Assembly (NCBI GenBank): GCA_002900995.3
Contig: CM035305.1
Coordinates: forward strand, 2,836,467 to 2,900,466
Direction: 5' to 3'
From: Ganoderma boninense
Lineage: Eukaryota; Basidiomycota; Agaricomycetes; Polyporales; Polyporaceae
Length of the DNA stretch: 64,000 nt
Under the pieces are notes generated by a model. That model saw only the letters and a program-made list of their open reading frames with translations, was not told the origin of the DNA and made no database searches. Made by a program: the position numbers and the translations under genes. Shown piece by piece: positions 37,847 through 49,900 of this stretch; position 1 is the stretch's first letter; each line of letters starts with the position of its first letter.

Positions 37847-38592
37847 GTGCCTTTGCCGTGAGCTCCAGGCTCTCCACGTCGTACTAATTGTGTACGATAG
37901 GTGTAGGTGTTCGTGACTCATGGTGGTTTGCTGGCGGTGACCGGTGCGCCGGTGAGCAGGACTGGCAGACAAGGTTATGACTGGGAGCGAAGCGCAGAGA
38001 TATAGGTGTGCAATGTATGATGGAGATATCCAGAGAGCTATTTCTTCGTTTTGTGAATCATATGGTATCGAAACATCAGAACGGTTGGAGGAGCGGATTG
38101 CCATTGAGGTCACGTGGCCACCAAGGACGGCCAGATGCTGCGGTAACATTCACGACGATCGCTTTGCTAGGTCCGATCGATTGTCAATGTCAGAGTATTC
38201 CAGGTTTTCATGACATATTAAGTGCCATACCATTCTACATGCAGCTCTATCTGCCCTTGGGCGCCGCCATCGAGCCACGAGACTCGCACTCGGTGTGTAG
38301 CTCTCTCAGCTTCCGCTCACGAACCAGGTTCCAGGGGACTCCTTTCGGTACGTTCAGGACAGCCCTTTTCTCACCGAATATGCAGCAGCCTGTATTTGAA
38401 GGGACAGAGATGCCGATGCGCACGCAGAAGCACCCCAGCACTGCGAATCCCTTATCATGGTACTTGAAGTTGCTGCAGTGAACTTGACACTCGTTCCCTT
38501 GTCCTTGACAAACTCTCATTTCCCCCTTCACCCAGGATTCCGACTGGTGTCGTTTCCATTCCACAACAACTCCCCAATTCCTAGTCACAAGC
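37847..38592. other. Spacer between the tandem RdRP genes
   Basis: 746 bp holding the 3' end of copy 1 and the promoter and leader of copy 2. I see no third fragment of RdRP coding sequence here. Short ORFs (37977-38213, 38222-38467) are not domain-like. Confidence 0.55.
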
Positions 38593-41500
38593 ATGGACTT
38601 GGAGATACACATCTCCCACATCCCATTCGGGACCTCGCTTCACCGGCTCAAAGCAGAGCTTGCGAGTATCCTGCATTCACCCCCGTTCCTCGTTCCCCCG
38701 GCACCTCGATTCAATTTCGACGTTCATATCTTTCCGCGCACAAGGAGAGGCTCTTGGCAATCTGCCGCGTTGACTCTCCCCTCGCATGACCTGGTCAAGA
38801 GGTTCTTGCTTGCGTATGGCCAATCCGGGTCTCGACTCTCGATATCCCTCGGAACGACTCGACTCCAATTCGAAAGGAGTCGCAAACCCGCTCATCGGGA
38901 AGCGGTCGCACGAGTCCTGAGGCTCCCTTACGAGGATCCTCGGGAAGCTGTTGCGCGGGACCTTCAAGATAAAGAACTCCAAGCAAGTCGGGTCGAAATT
39001 ACCGCCATCCAATTCGGTCGGCAGTGCCGCGATCATGTCTACTCCGTCGAGTGGGAGAAAACATGCCACGCCTACCTCACATTCGACGGTGACAGAAGGG
39101 AGTTCCGAGTGAAGGCTCCGGGCTTGGACCTCGATGACACTCGCATTATCGTCGTCCGAGTTTCTCAGATCTCAACGGTTTCTGGCAGTATCCACCAGCC
39201 TTCCGGACAACCGGTCATATTTTTCTCCTTGGATTATCCACCGTCATTCGAGACCGAATCCGTCCTCTCCCCTTTGACGACATCATCATCCTCACTCAAC
39301 GCCTCGCGTCGCCAGCGATGGCCAGGATTCGATCCTACTCACGAGGCGATCGCTCCCTACACATCAATAGCTATTCGACTCGAGTGTCTGTCGGAAGACG
39401 ACCTTGAAACGTTCCGAGGCTTTTCCCGAATAGCTCACATCACCCTGTCAAGTTTTGCGTATCCATTGGAGCGGCGCGGGCTGTTCTCGGACGAAGCACG
39501 GGAGCGTTACGAGTTGTGGCTAGCCAGACTTCCCTGGATCGTAGGATTTCATATCGAAGCCCTTGTGCGGTCCTGGCTCGTCGACATGAAGGAAGTCCTC
39601 TTGTTGGGCGAATCTATCGACCGTATTCTGCGAGCTCGTCCATCGGGTTATACCGTCGAAAGACAACGTGGTTACGTCTCCGCACTTCTTCGCGAATTTC
39701 GGTCCCGAGCCAAGGAATTGTATTGGTACGGCGAGGATCAGCACCGTCCCGTCGACGGGCCAGTCATTCAGCCCCCACTGAGATCCAACATCGGAGTCGT
39801 CGAGTTGTTCCGAAGAGTTGAGACTCAGTTCGTCTACACACCCCTCGATCTGTTCTCGACTGGCGATACATCCGCCCCGTTCAACTGTCTCCGCTTCACG
39901 ATCACCCCCACGACAATAATTCTGGAGGGACCCTTTCCAGAGCGGTCCAATCGCGTTATGCGGGAGTACTTTCGCAACCAAGATTGCTTCCTGCGAGTCA
40001 GCTTCCAGGACGAGAACCGACTTCAGTATCGCTTCGACCGCGAGGTGGACGGACGCGATTTCATCAACCGAAGGGTCAAGCACTTTCTCATGAATGGCAT
40101 CAAGGTTGCAGGGGCGGACTTCCGGTTCCTTGCTTACTCTCAGTCCGCTCTCAAGGAGCATGCTGTATGGTTCGTTAAACCCTTCCGCCACACGGATAGC
40201 TTCTACAACGTCAATTTCGTGAACGCGGCGACGATCATTCAGAGCCTTGGTAAGTTCGATAGGCTGCCATTCGACCCCGAACTCGTATTTTGTCCCGCGC
40301 GATATGCCGCTCGTATCTCGCAAGCCTTCACCGCGACAGACGCTGCCGTTTCTATGGACGTTGGTCAAATCAACCTTGGCCGTGATATCAAAACCACGGA
40401 TGGACAGTACATCTTCACTGACGGTGTTGGAACCATCTCACCCTCACTCGCGAAAACCATCTGGAGGTCGCTCCAGAACAAACGTCGTAACGGTCAAAAG
40501 GACAAAACCTATCCACGAGCTTTCCAGATCCGCTTACAAGGTTCCAAAGGCGTTGTGAGCGTGGATCACAATATATCCGGCAACGTTATCACCCTCCGAC
40601 CCTCCATGATCAAATTCGAGGCACCTCAGTCCATGAACATCGAGATCGCTCGAGCATTCAACAAGCCCGGCGCGTACTACCTGAACCGCCCACTCATCAT
40701 GCTCCTTGAAGGGCTTGGCGTACCCTACGAGTCGTTCAAGAAGCTGCAAGACGTCGCGGTGCGCGATGCACAGCAGTGCGTCACCTCCCTTGAGCGGTCC
40801 GCGCGGTTGCTCGAAGTGCACGGACTTGGGGTATCGTTCCGCCTCACGTCTGCTATGCTGGGTCTACATAAGCTCGGGTTGGGCCCGCTCAAACGTGACG
40901 TGTTTTGGAGACAAATGATGGACTTTGCTGTCAACCATGTCCTTCGAGAACTCAAGCATCGCGCTCGCATTCCCGTTCCTGGTCGGGAGAGTTGGACACT
41001 GGTTGGTGTGGCTGACGTCCACCGCTATCTTCAACCCGGAGAAGTGTTCGTCTGCATCGACTCTCCAAACGAGTCCGGCCTCTTTTACTTGCAAGGGCCG
41101 ATCCTCGTGTCGCGATCGCCTACCATTGATCCTGGAGATGTTCAAATCGCGCAAGCGATAGGCAAGCCGCCGCCCGGATCTCCGTTCGCCAAGGAGTCGC
41201 TGAGGAACAGTTTGGTATTTTCCACCAGAGGTGTGTTCTGTTGGGCGTGTCACTCCGTTACCACCGCATTCTGAACGAGAGACGCAGGTACTCGACCATT
41301 GCCTTCTTGCTTAGGCGGTGGTGACCTCGATGGGGACGAGTACAACGTCACCGTGCGGCATGACCTTATGCCTCAAACAACCTACCAGCCAGCCTCCTAC
41401 GCGCCAGCGCCGAAGAAGCTTGTGGATCACCCAAGTACCATGGCCGATGTCGCTGACTTTGTAGCCGAATTCATTAGCAGCGATGTGAGTGCTCCTTTGA

Positions 41501-42466
41501 GTTGTGTTGGTGTCATCAAAGGTGTACTTACACGATCATGAAGACCCTCGGAATTATAGCTACGAATTGGTTGGTCACCGCGGACCAAAGGCATGGGGAG
41601 AAGGGCATTTTCGATCCAGACTGCCTCAAACTTGCAGAACTCCACAGTCTCGCGGTGGACTACCCAAAAACTGGTCAGCCTGTGCCGATAGAGCAGATTC
41701 CCCGGCCGCCTCTGCGCATCAAACCTGACTGGAACGCACCTGAGACCCTCAACGGAAGAGACAACGCGTCGTACTACCAGAGTATAACAGCTGTTGGGAG
41801 ACTCTTCCGTGCCATTGAGCTGCCCGCCGTACAGACCGCCGAGCGGGCGGTTCGTTTCCAGCGACGACACATGGGTCAGGACGAGCAGCTTGCGAGCATT
41901 ATCGATCAGATCTGCCACACGAAAGTGCCGAGAGAGAACGTGGTCGGACGCACCGTCCAGAGACACGTTGAAGACTTCATCAAGACGAATGAGTTCGATG
42001 ACCAAACGATCACGGACACATGGGGGATATACAACTCATACGTGTCCGACCTACGGGGCATATGCGCCGACTTCACACTTTCGCCTTCGCGCTCCGCCAT
42101 GCTGTCAGAGGAAGAGGTTGTGGTGAGTCCGCCTCCGACACCTCACCATGAGACCCCCGCTTGACCGCTACGTTATAGGTCGGAACCATCGTCGCGAAGT
42201 GTTCCCAACGCCGGAAGAGGAAGGACCAGATTTCGCAGATGAGAGAACAGACGTCTACGCTCGTCGCACGGGTGAAAGGGACCATTGCCGGCGACGACCA
42301 TATTCTCCCTGACGAGTCACTGTACCGCGCATGGGTTGCGTACCGCCTGGCAGTCATAGAACACACTGCATTCGGGGCGCGTAGTTTCTCATGGATCGCA
42401 CTGAGCAGCATATTCGACGCCATCAAGGAAATCGAAGAGGAGGAACGGAGCACATCCCATCGGTGA
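38593..42466 (+). CDS. RNA-dependent RNA polymerase, RNAi type, copy 2
   Basis: A tandem paralogue of the preceding gene. Four exons (38593-41230, 41288-41484, 41544-42122, 42179-42466) give 1,233 residues. The second exon is exactly 197 nt in both copies and phases match. Core blocks are PFPERSNRVMREYFRNQDCF, FRFLAYSQSALKEHAVWFVK, CPARYAARISQAFTATDAAV, YIFTDGVGTISPSLAKTIWR, ITLRPSMIKFEAPQSMNIEI, LNRPLIMLLEGLGVPYESFK, SPTIDPGDVQIAQAIGKPPP and catalytic GGGDLDGDEYNV (Asp892-Asp896). By eye the polymerase core is roughly three-quarters identical to copy 1. The N-terminal third (MDLEIHISHIPFGTS versus MEIYMTNIPAST) and the post-catalytic tail diverge more. Differences are substitutions and small in-frame gaps, so both copies appear to be under constraint. 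Confidence 0.95.
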
Positions 42467-42702
42467 GTAGTTGGCATCGACTTACAGCCCCGCGATAGTC
42501 CGAGCCGTTAACGTTTCACATAGTGGGTGACCATATTCAACTCCCAGGGGGAAGCATCCTAGTGGCGTACGAGGCATATCTTCCAGGACGAGTCAGGTCA
42601 ATCAAGGCGATGAGAGTGTAAGAACGGGACGAAATGCAGTACAATACGTGATACATGACATATTCCACAAAGCGTTGACAAGCGAATCGTTCGAGAGGAA
42701 CC

Positions 42703-43335
42703 TCACGCGGTGTTTCGAAGAACTAAGAGAAGAATCAGCTACATCGCAGAACTAGAGCTATTAGTAGTATCATACCTAGGATCACAGAATCGCCGCTGTG
42801 CGTATGGTTTGAGATCAGCCAACGAACCAAGAAAGTAAAGGGAGACTCACCGAAGGAACATCTTGCTGATGAACCTATCCTTGTTGACCGGCTTCTTGTT
42901 CTTTCCCTTCGGCATCTCTGTCCACATCTGCAATCCCAGAATTAATTCCCGCCAATTTGACCAACAATCCGAAACACGACGTGCCTCCTTAACATTCTCC
43001 AAGACCTAAGAGATGGAAGAGGGGATGAGAAGAACACGAACAACGCCACACCAGAGCAAGCACGGACCATGTTGCTGTGTCTGTCAAACGCCTTCACGCG
43101 TGCTAGCAGCTTTTTGTTGTTGCGTAAGGAAATAAGGACTTGCGTATGATTCCTGACCGCCTGCTGAAGGACCGACAACGGGCCCTGGCTGATCTCGTGC
43201 TCCTCGAGGGCACGGAGCTGAGCTTCGTCAAGCTCGGATTTTGGGACGTGCACGTATTGACTGTAGCAGACAGACAGAACAGATGGTCAGATGCAAGCGC
43301 AAGAAGGGCGAGGGGAGGATGTCAACAGACCTCAT
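42703..43335 (-). CDS. SMD2: Small nuclear ribonucleoprotein Sm D2
   Basis: A core component of the heteroheptameric Sm ring of spliceosomal U1, U2, U4 and U5 snRNPs. The spliced protein starts [20 protein letters not shown] and continues [80 protein letters not shown] and DSVILVLRNTA, matching SmD2 almost throughout, including the Sm1 and Sm2 motifs. The coding part of the first exon is only five bases (ATGAG at 43335-43331). Intron 42928-42984 uses a GC donor (GCACGT) after NVKE. Further short introns follow FLR and VIL, the last acceptor being TCTTAG before TTCTTCGAAACACC. The stop is at 42703. It shares a 188-bp divergent promoter with Pescadillo. Confidence 0.93.
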
Positions 43336-43523
43336 GGGGGACGAGAAGGGAGACGGCGGACTCAACACGCACAACCGCGCCTGCGTCTGCACACTTTCGT
43401 TAGGCGCCCATTGCTCCCAGCCCGAAAAGTTTGGAGGGCGCTTCCTGATGGGACACCCCGGCCCAGGCAGTCTTTCCTCCCTCATCTCCCTACACTTATC
43501 CGACGCCGCATCTGCCTCATACA
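43336..43523. promoter_or_regulatory. Divergent promoter between SmD2 and Pescadillo
   Basis: Only 188 bp separate the two ATGs, so a splicing gene and a ribosome-biogenesis gene likely share regulatory sequence. The side next to Pescadillo is pyrimidine-rich (CTCCCTCATCTCCCT). Confidence 0.6.
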
Positions 43524-45646
43524 ATGGGCCGCTTAAAGCAGAAGGGAAAGGCCGGCGCCGCGAAGGCGTATATGACTCGCTCGACCGCTATCAAGAAGCT
43601 GCAGTGTTCCCTCGCCGACTTCCGGAGGTTGTGTATTCTGAAGGGTGCGTTTGCTCCCTTCGGCCCCACCATCTTTCAATCTAATGTGACTGTCGTTAGG
43701 TATATTCCCCCGCGAACCCCGTAGTCGGAAGAAGGCGAATAAAGGCTCCTCTGCTCCTACGAATTTCTACTATGCGAAGGACATTGCGTACCTCGCACAC
43801 GAACCCGTCCTTAGAAAGCTTCGAGAGCACAAGGCGTTCGCAAAGAAGCTCGCCCGTGCACTGGGAAGGGGGGAATGGAGCAGTGCAAAGAGTCTGGAGG
43901 AGAACAAGCCCGTCTATCGGTTGGACCATATCATCAAGGAGAGGTGCGTTCACTTTCCACTCGTTCTTCCTCATGGGAGTTTAGCTCCCACACCTTAGGT
44001 ATCCGACATTCGTTGACGCTGTACGAGACATCGACGACGCCCTTTGCATGATCTTCCTGTTCGCCTCTCTCCCTGCCGACTCCAAGGTCTCCTCCACCCT
44101 CACAGAGAACTGTGCACGACTCGCGGCGGAATGGCAACTATACGTCATGCATACCCATGCGCTGCGGAAAGTTTTCCTATCGATCAAAGGCGTATACTAT
44201 CAGGCGGAGGTTTTCGACCAGACAATTACTTGGCTGGTCCCCTACCAGTTCACTCAAACTGTATGTCCTTTGGTTTTCCTACAGTCAAAGAGCAGTCGCT
44301 AAACGCGTTATATCGAAGATCCCACCAGACGTCGATGTCCGTGTAATGTTAACGTTCCTGGAACTATACCAAACGTTGCTCGGATTCGTCTTTTTCAAGC
44401 TGTATACCGACGCTGGCCTAGTGTACCCGCCTCCTCTTGATACCGTGAAGGATGACGGTGCGGCTGGTGTGGGCGCATTCAGCCTTCAGGAAACGAAGGA
44501 TTCCCGACCAGCCACCACCGGGAAGGCAAAAGTCGTAGAGGTCGACGGGAAGCGCGTCTCAAGCAAAGACGTCCGTCAGACAATCAAAACTATTACGACC
44601 TCCGGCGCGTCCAACAGCCCAGACGTCGACATGCCCACCATAGACTCCTCCGCTGTGGAGGAAGAGGACGAGGAGTTTGTTGAGGACACGGCCGAGGAAG
44701 ACACCGACGACGCGCCATCCGCTCCTGCATTCACTACCGCTACCCTACCCACCCTCAAAACGCTCTCAACCCTGCCCCAGTCGACGTCCGCGAAGCTGTT
44801 CGCCCCATACACCTTCTGGATCTCGCGCGAGACGTCGCGCCCGATATTCGAGTTCATTGTGCGCTCGTTCGGAGGGCGCATTGGCTGGCCCGCAACGTCA
44901 GGCAGCGGCTCGCCCTTCGACGAGGCGGACGATGCGATCACCCATGTCATTATCGATCGCCCCATCGTACAGCGCACGAACGACAGCGAGGAGGAGCGCG
45001 AGCGCCGCCGTCGACGCAAATACGTCCAGCCGCAGTGGGTCGTCGACTGCGTGAATGCGGGCAAGGTCCTACTTGAGGATTTGTACGCTCAGGGCAAGAC
45101 GCTTCCGCCGCATTTATCGCCGTTCGGTGAACATAAGGACGCGTACGACCCAACAGCGGGCATTGGTGTGGAGGAGGATGAGGAGATGGAGGACGAAGAG
45201 ATTATTGAGGGAGAAGACAAGGCGGACGATGAAGAGGAAGAGGAGGAAGAGGTAGCTCGCACGGCCAAAGCAGCCCTCAAGGCTGCCGCCGCCGCGGAGG
45301 ACGCCGCGGCACTTCGCGCAGCAGAATTAGCGGCAGAGGCTGCTGGTGTCGACTTTGGGACGTTTGAGAAGCAGACGAAGAAGGCGCAGAAGAAGGCGAA
45401 GACAGCGCAGGTCCCGGAGGACAACGAGGCGGAGCAAGACATGAACAAAATGATGATGAGCAACAGGCAGCGGAAGTTGTACGAACGTATGAAGTATGGC
45501 GAGAAAAAGCGTGCCACGGAGGTGAGCGTCTTTGACAGATGCTGTCATGAATGCAGGGTGACCGACACATTGATTCATAGCGGCAAGAGCTCGAGCAGAA
45601 GAAGCGAGCAATTGAGAAGGCAAAGAAACGCAGATCCAAGGCTTGA
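43524..45646 (+). CDS. NOP7: Pescadillo homologue (PES1/Nop7), 60S ribosome biogenesis
   Basis: A nucleolar component of the PeBoW (Nop7-Erb1-Ytm1) complex needed for 27S pre-rRNA processing. The start [20 protein letters not shown] at 43524 is followed by [80 protein letters not shown] and [40 protein letters not shown] ends the pescadillo N-domain. An acidic linker precedes the BRCT domain ([52 protein letters not shown]). The C-terminal tail is acidic, then Ala-rich coiled coil, then basic ([18 protein letters not shown], then [20 protein letters not shown]). About five introns; the stop is at 45644-45646 after a final GTGAGC…CATAG intron. Confidence 0.95.
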
Positions 45647-45920
45647 TACCGTCTTGATCTCCATCCTCTGTCGTCATGCCTTTATGCTATCGCCTTGGGC
45701 ACCGTGTGTAGCATCCATCGTCGATGGTTTCATCCCATGTATAGCGTACATATTAACCCATGTGTAATTCCCTCATTCACCGGTCGCAAGTATACGGCAC
45801 AGCGCCCTAAAACGTGAGTACTGGAAGTCGTCAGTTGACAAGGACTGTGCGGGCAGGCTGAGTCCAACTCACTGCAGTTGTACACAGACAAGAGGCTACT
45901 ATGGCCAAGACGGAAGCGCA

Positions 45921-46373
45921 TCAGATGTCTCCGTTCTCCCAAGCCTCCAATAGTTCAAGCATGTCGATGCGGAGTTTAGCCCACGTGAGGTTGTATTCAA
46001 TCGCAAAGCCCATCTGTCTCAGCTCGCGCAACGCAGTCCAAACCCAATTCTGACAGTTCCATTCTGGATCGTGGCGGACGATAGGATTTTGTGACAGGAT
46101 GTGCTCGAAGTGATTCAGAGACTCGACAGGGATGCGACCGACCGCGAGGGAACCACGCCAGAGATCGTGCCGGATAGGAACGTTTCGCTGGGCCTCGTAA
46201 CAGAAAGTATCGATGTTTCCTGCTGCGTTGTATACGTTGCCAACAGGTCGTTCGTCCGGACCCGAGGTCTTGAAGGTTAGTGCCCAATGGAGGGGTAGGA
46301 CTCTGCCCTCGGAGTCTTTGCCTCGCCACCACTGGGTCACACGGAGGACGATTTGCGAGTTGTGATCGGGCAT
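45921..46373 (-). CDS. Small unrecognised protein (150 aa, QNWVW motif)
   Basis: A single uninterrupted exon from the ATG at 46373 gives 150 residues beginning MPDHNSQIVLRVTQWWRGKD. It contains LPLHWALTFKTSGPDERPVG, VYNAAGNIDTFCYEAQRNVP and DPEWNCQNWVWTALRELRQM, ending ELLEAWENGDI. His, Cys and the CQNWVW block give it the look of a compact folded domain of the kind found in small multi-copy basidiomycete families. I cannot name it. The frame is open well upstream of the ATG but that part is Cys/Pro-rich and reads like leader. No signal peptide. Confidence 0.65.
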   Translation of the reverse strand: MPDHNSQIVLRVTQWWRGKDSEGRVLPLHWALTFKTSGPDERPVGNVYNAAGNIDTFCYEAQRNVPIRHDLWRGSLAVGRIPVESLNHFEHILSQNPIVRHDPEWNCQNWVWTALRELRQMGFAIEYNLTWAKLRIDMLELLEAWENGDI

Positions 46374-46928
46374 GGTGTACCTGGGCAGCGGCAATGCTAT
46401 GAGGATGAATGCAAGATAGAGGAGTGAGGGACGTACGACAGAGCGTGGCGGAGGGCAGGGATCTAGGAGGCGGTCGCTAGTGTGGTTACATGGCCCCGGT
46501 AAGCATCGCGTGACGCACGACGTCGCGGCTGGTGCGGGCATACTCACGAAGCAGACAGTGAGTGTGGCAAGAAGCCTGCGCAGGCGTCGGGCTGCCTGTG
46601 TGTTGCAAGACGGTCGCGGAGTGGGGAGGGTGGGCGGCGGAGGGAGTGCAAGCCATGCTGGGAGCAAAAAAGGCACACAAAGTCCGGAGCTGCAGGAATC
46701 GATGCTCAGGCGCACAGGAGCCTCCCGGCCCGGATGCGCAGGGCCCCCATTCGCCATTGGCACTTCGGGCAGGAGATGGACAGGGCGAGTCGCAGCGACC
46801 CTCCTCCCGCCGCCCCCAGCTTGACCCCGCCGTCGACCGCCGTCTCACCCGCCCCCGTCTGCAATCCTGGAGTCCTCTCCTGACCCTCCCCCATCGACGC
46901 CTCTGGTCCAGCCAAACGAGGACCCGGC
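46374..46928. promoter_or_regulatory. Divergent promoter region between the small protein and the Sec7 gene
   Basis: 555 bp between divergent ATGs. ORFs on both strands here overlap and look random. The Sec7 side (about 46800-46920) is CT-rich, as expected for a leader. Confidence 0.45.
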
Positions 46929-49900
46929 ATGGTCGCCCTATTTGGCCTGTCATCCAAGGCTTCCTCCGCCAAGACCTCGCACGACAGCGACTCTTTGACC
47001 CCGCCCCCGCCCTACCCCCCACGCACCTCTGATTCATCCGTATATGCTGCAGCGATGGCCACCACCACCACAACACACGTCGTTACTACCACGACTCAGA
47101 CTACCACTCATTTCTTTTCCCTTCCTCTATGGCGGCGTCGCGGCACCCCTGCATATTCCTCCTCCAACGCACGTTCTACCGATGAACTAGGAGTCATGAC
47201 CTCTCATCTAGATCCGAGTTCTGCTTCTTCCACTGTCCACGCCAGGAACAAGGACCTCCCCCCGACACCCGAGTTAAGCCCCGACAATCTCACCCCCCAG
47301 TCTCGCCTCTCTCCAGATGTTTCTCCCTTGCAAGAGGGCGACGGCAGGGCAGCTAACGCGAGGACGGTCGTGAGGTCAGGATCCGGTCCATCTTCTCGTG
47401 CGTCTTCGCTGCAGCGTGTCTCCCGCTCCTCATACGCTCCAAGCGATTCCGTCCATGCCGCTCAACCAACTGTTCTACTCGCCCGCGCTGCCTTAGGCCT
47501 TGGTCTCCCACATGCTGCCCCAGCATCTGTGTCTGCCTCTTCGTCCTCTTCCGAAGTAAATACCGTCGCGTTCCTTCCTCAGCAATCGCCTAGCACGACC
47601 GATCTTCGTCGCCCCAATCTCTTCGTGCGCCATGCGAAGAGCTTCCACAAGGAGCCCGACAATAGACAGGAAGCCCCTCCCCCCTCCGCTATTGCAGACC
47701 GCAGACGAACCAGAGGTCTCTCGTTGGGACCTCTGCATCTCATGTCCTCTGATGCCAAGGGCAAACAACGTGAACCTGATGTTCCCCTTGCCGCTGAGCC
47801 CCCTGGGTCCAAGCCTTTGACTCGCAAGAGTTCATTTTGGTCTCGGAAGAGAACAAGCTCTCGCCCGGAACCGCCTGCCCCCGTTTCGCCAATCCCACGA
47901 CCCACACTCCCTACCTTTCCGCCTGTCTCTCCTTTTACCATCAATACCCCTGTACCATCCTCCGCATTGTCCGTGTCCAATCAACCACCGGACCTATATC
48001 GACGACATTCCGAGCGAACCCGCAAATCTTCGAGGAGACAGGACGAGGAGACATATCGTGCAGAGCCTCTTCCGCGAATCTCAACCAGCAGTATCCATAC
48101 GCGTCGTCGACGTCCCCAGCGACCCCAGACAGCTGATGATGGTACAGTCGGTGGTCCACGTTTGTCGTTCTTTGCAGAAGCACGCCCTTTCATCTCCTCC
48201 CCTACGTCTTCTCCCCTTGCAACTCCACTAGAACGGCCACCTCCTGTCTTTCCCTCTGCACTACCAGAGCCCCGGACCCGCGCACAGACCAACCCACCGC
48301 TTCTCCACCGCCTGTCTGTCAACCTGTTTGGTTCGACCAGCAATAACCACACTCCGACTTCCATCAGTTCGCCCAATATACATGACACTACGGTTGTGGC
48401 GTCACCCCCTTCTAGTCTTGGTTCTTCCCGGCCGTCTCTGTCGAAACCCTCCATAGAGATCCCCAGACCCAACTCTGAAGAGGAGACTCCAGAGGATTAT
48501 CTGCATCGACTGGTTGAGGCTATTAGTAAGGGGGAGGTAGCAACAGTCTTGGCATCGAGGTAAGTACCGCAATTCGTCCTTTCGGAGTCAATCCTAATGG
48601 TTACACTAGTGCCGACGCATTCCACGCCCGTGCGCTCCGTGCATACATTGAGCGTTTCAATTTCGTTGGAGATCCGCTCGATGTCGCGGTGCGAAAGCTG
48701 CTCATGGATGTCGGCCTGCCTCGCGAGACGCAGCAAATCGACCGCGTCATTGAGGCTTTCGCTGCACGATATGTTCAATGTAATCCTAACTTATTCTCAT
48801 CTGATGGTGAGTCAAATCCTGTGTTTTCAGCAACGGTGGATCACTAACCGACTGTACGTCAAACAGATCACCCATATATTCTAGCATTCAGCCTTATAAT
48901 GTTGCACACGGATGCCTTCAACAAGTCCAATAAACGCAAGATGACGAAGGCGGATTACATCAAGAACACACGTCTCCCGGGAGTAGCCCCGGAGGTCCTC
49001 GACGTAAGTGGCTTGGCGTGATTAGGTTAAAGAGACCAAGCGTTGATGTGAATCACAGTGCTTTTATGACAACATTGTGTTCGCACCGTTCATTTTCATC
49101 GAAGATCCTCTCGACGTCAACGGTCAGCGGGGCCTGGTGCCTGAGGCAATGTCACGACGGATGTCGACCGTCAACATTCCCTCTCCGGGTGGGCTGAACA
49201 CTTCTGGCTCAGCATTACTCGGAAAGAACACCAAAATCGACCCTTACTATCTTATAACTCGGGTATGAGTCCATTCTTCGCCCGAAAAACTGTTCATTAA
49301 AGTAGTGTCTTTATTGGTAGAATCTGCTCGATGACCTCCGGGTCGACGTCTACTCTTCCATTCCTCCGGAAAGCCCTTACGATTATCGTGGGTCCGCTGA
49401 ATCCTGGGATGGAGACGAACTCCAGCGCGCCTTTGCACTCGCGGTAACCGTCGGGGTCGCAAACTTGGATAGTCGATATACGAGCTCCCCCTGGTTCAGC
49501 CTGAGTGTGTCAGGCGGCCCTGGTCCAATGTTCCATAGCTCTCTGGGGTCGTTGCCTCCATTGACACCCACAAGCGCCAGCGTTTGGAACGTGAAGGTCA
49601 CCAAGTTCGGCCTCATGCTCCGCAAAGAGGACATCCTAGAAGGGGGCAAGCGTGCTATGAGCCGAAAGTGGCGGGAATGGTGTGTTCTCCTGACCGGCTC
49701 ACAGCTGATGTTCTTTCGGGACCCTACTTTGGCGGCGCACATCCAAACGCAAAGCAGCCCGACCGATGGCCACATGGTTATCTCAGTCTCCCTGCCCCAG
49801 CCTGAAGAGACGTATTCTGTGCGAGATGCAATCGCCGTGTTCGACAAGACATACTCCAAGGTACGTGAATCACAATGGGTGCATTTCCATGCGTACTCTG

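Noticed and set aside
39520..40368. 282-codon minus-strand ORF antisense to RdRP copy 2
   Set aside because: It is the complement of highly conserved RdRP core sequence; its translation has no domain pattern and arises from the GC-rich codon bias of the real gene.
48600..48780. Suspected loss of the catalytic glutamate in the Sec7 domain (SADAFHARAL region)
   Set aside because: The catalytic Glu lies in the later LPxE motif, which is present as GLPRETQQIDR, so the exchange factor looks catalytically competent.
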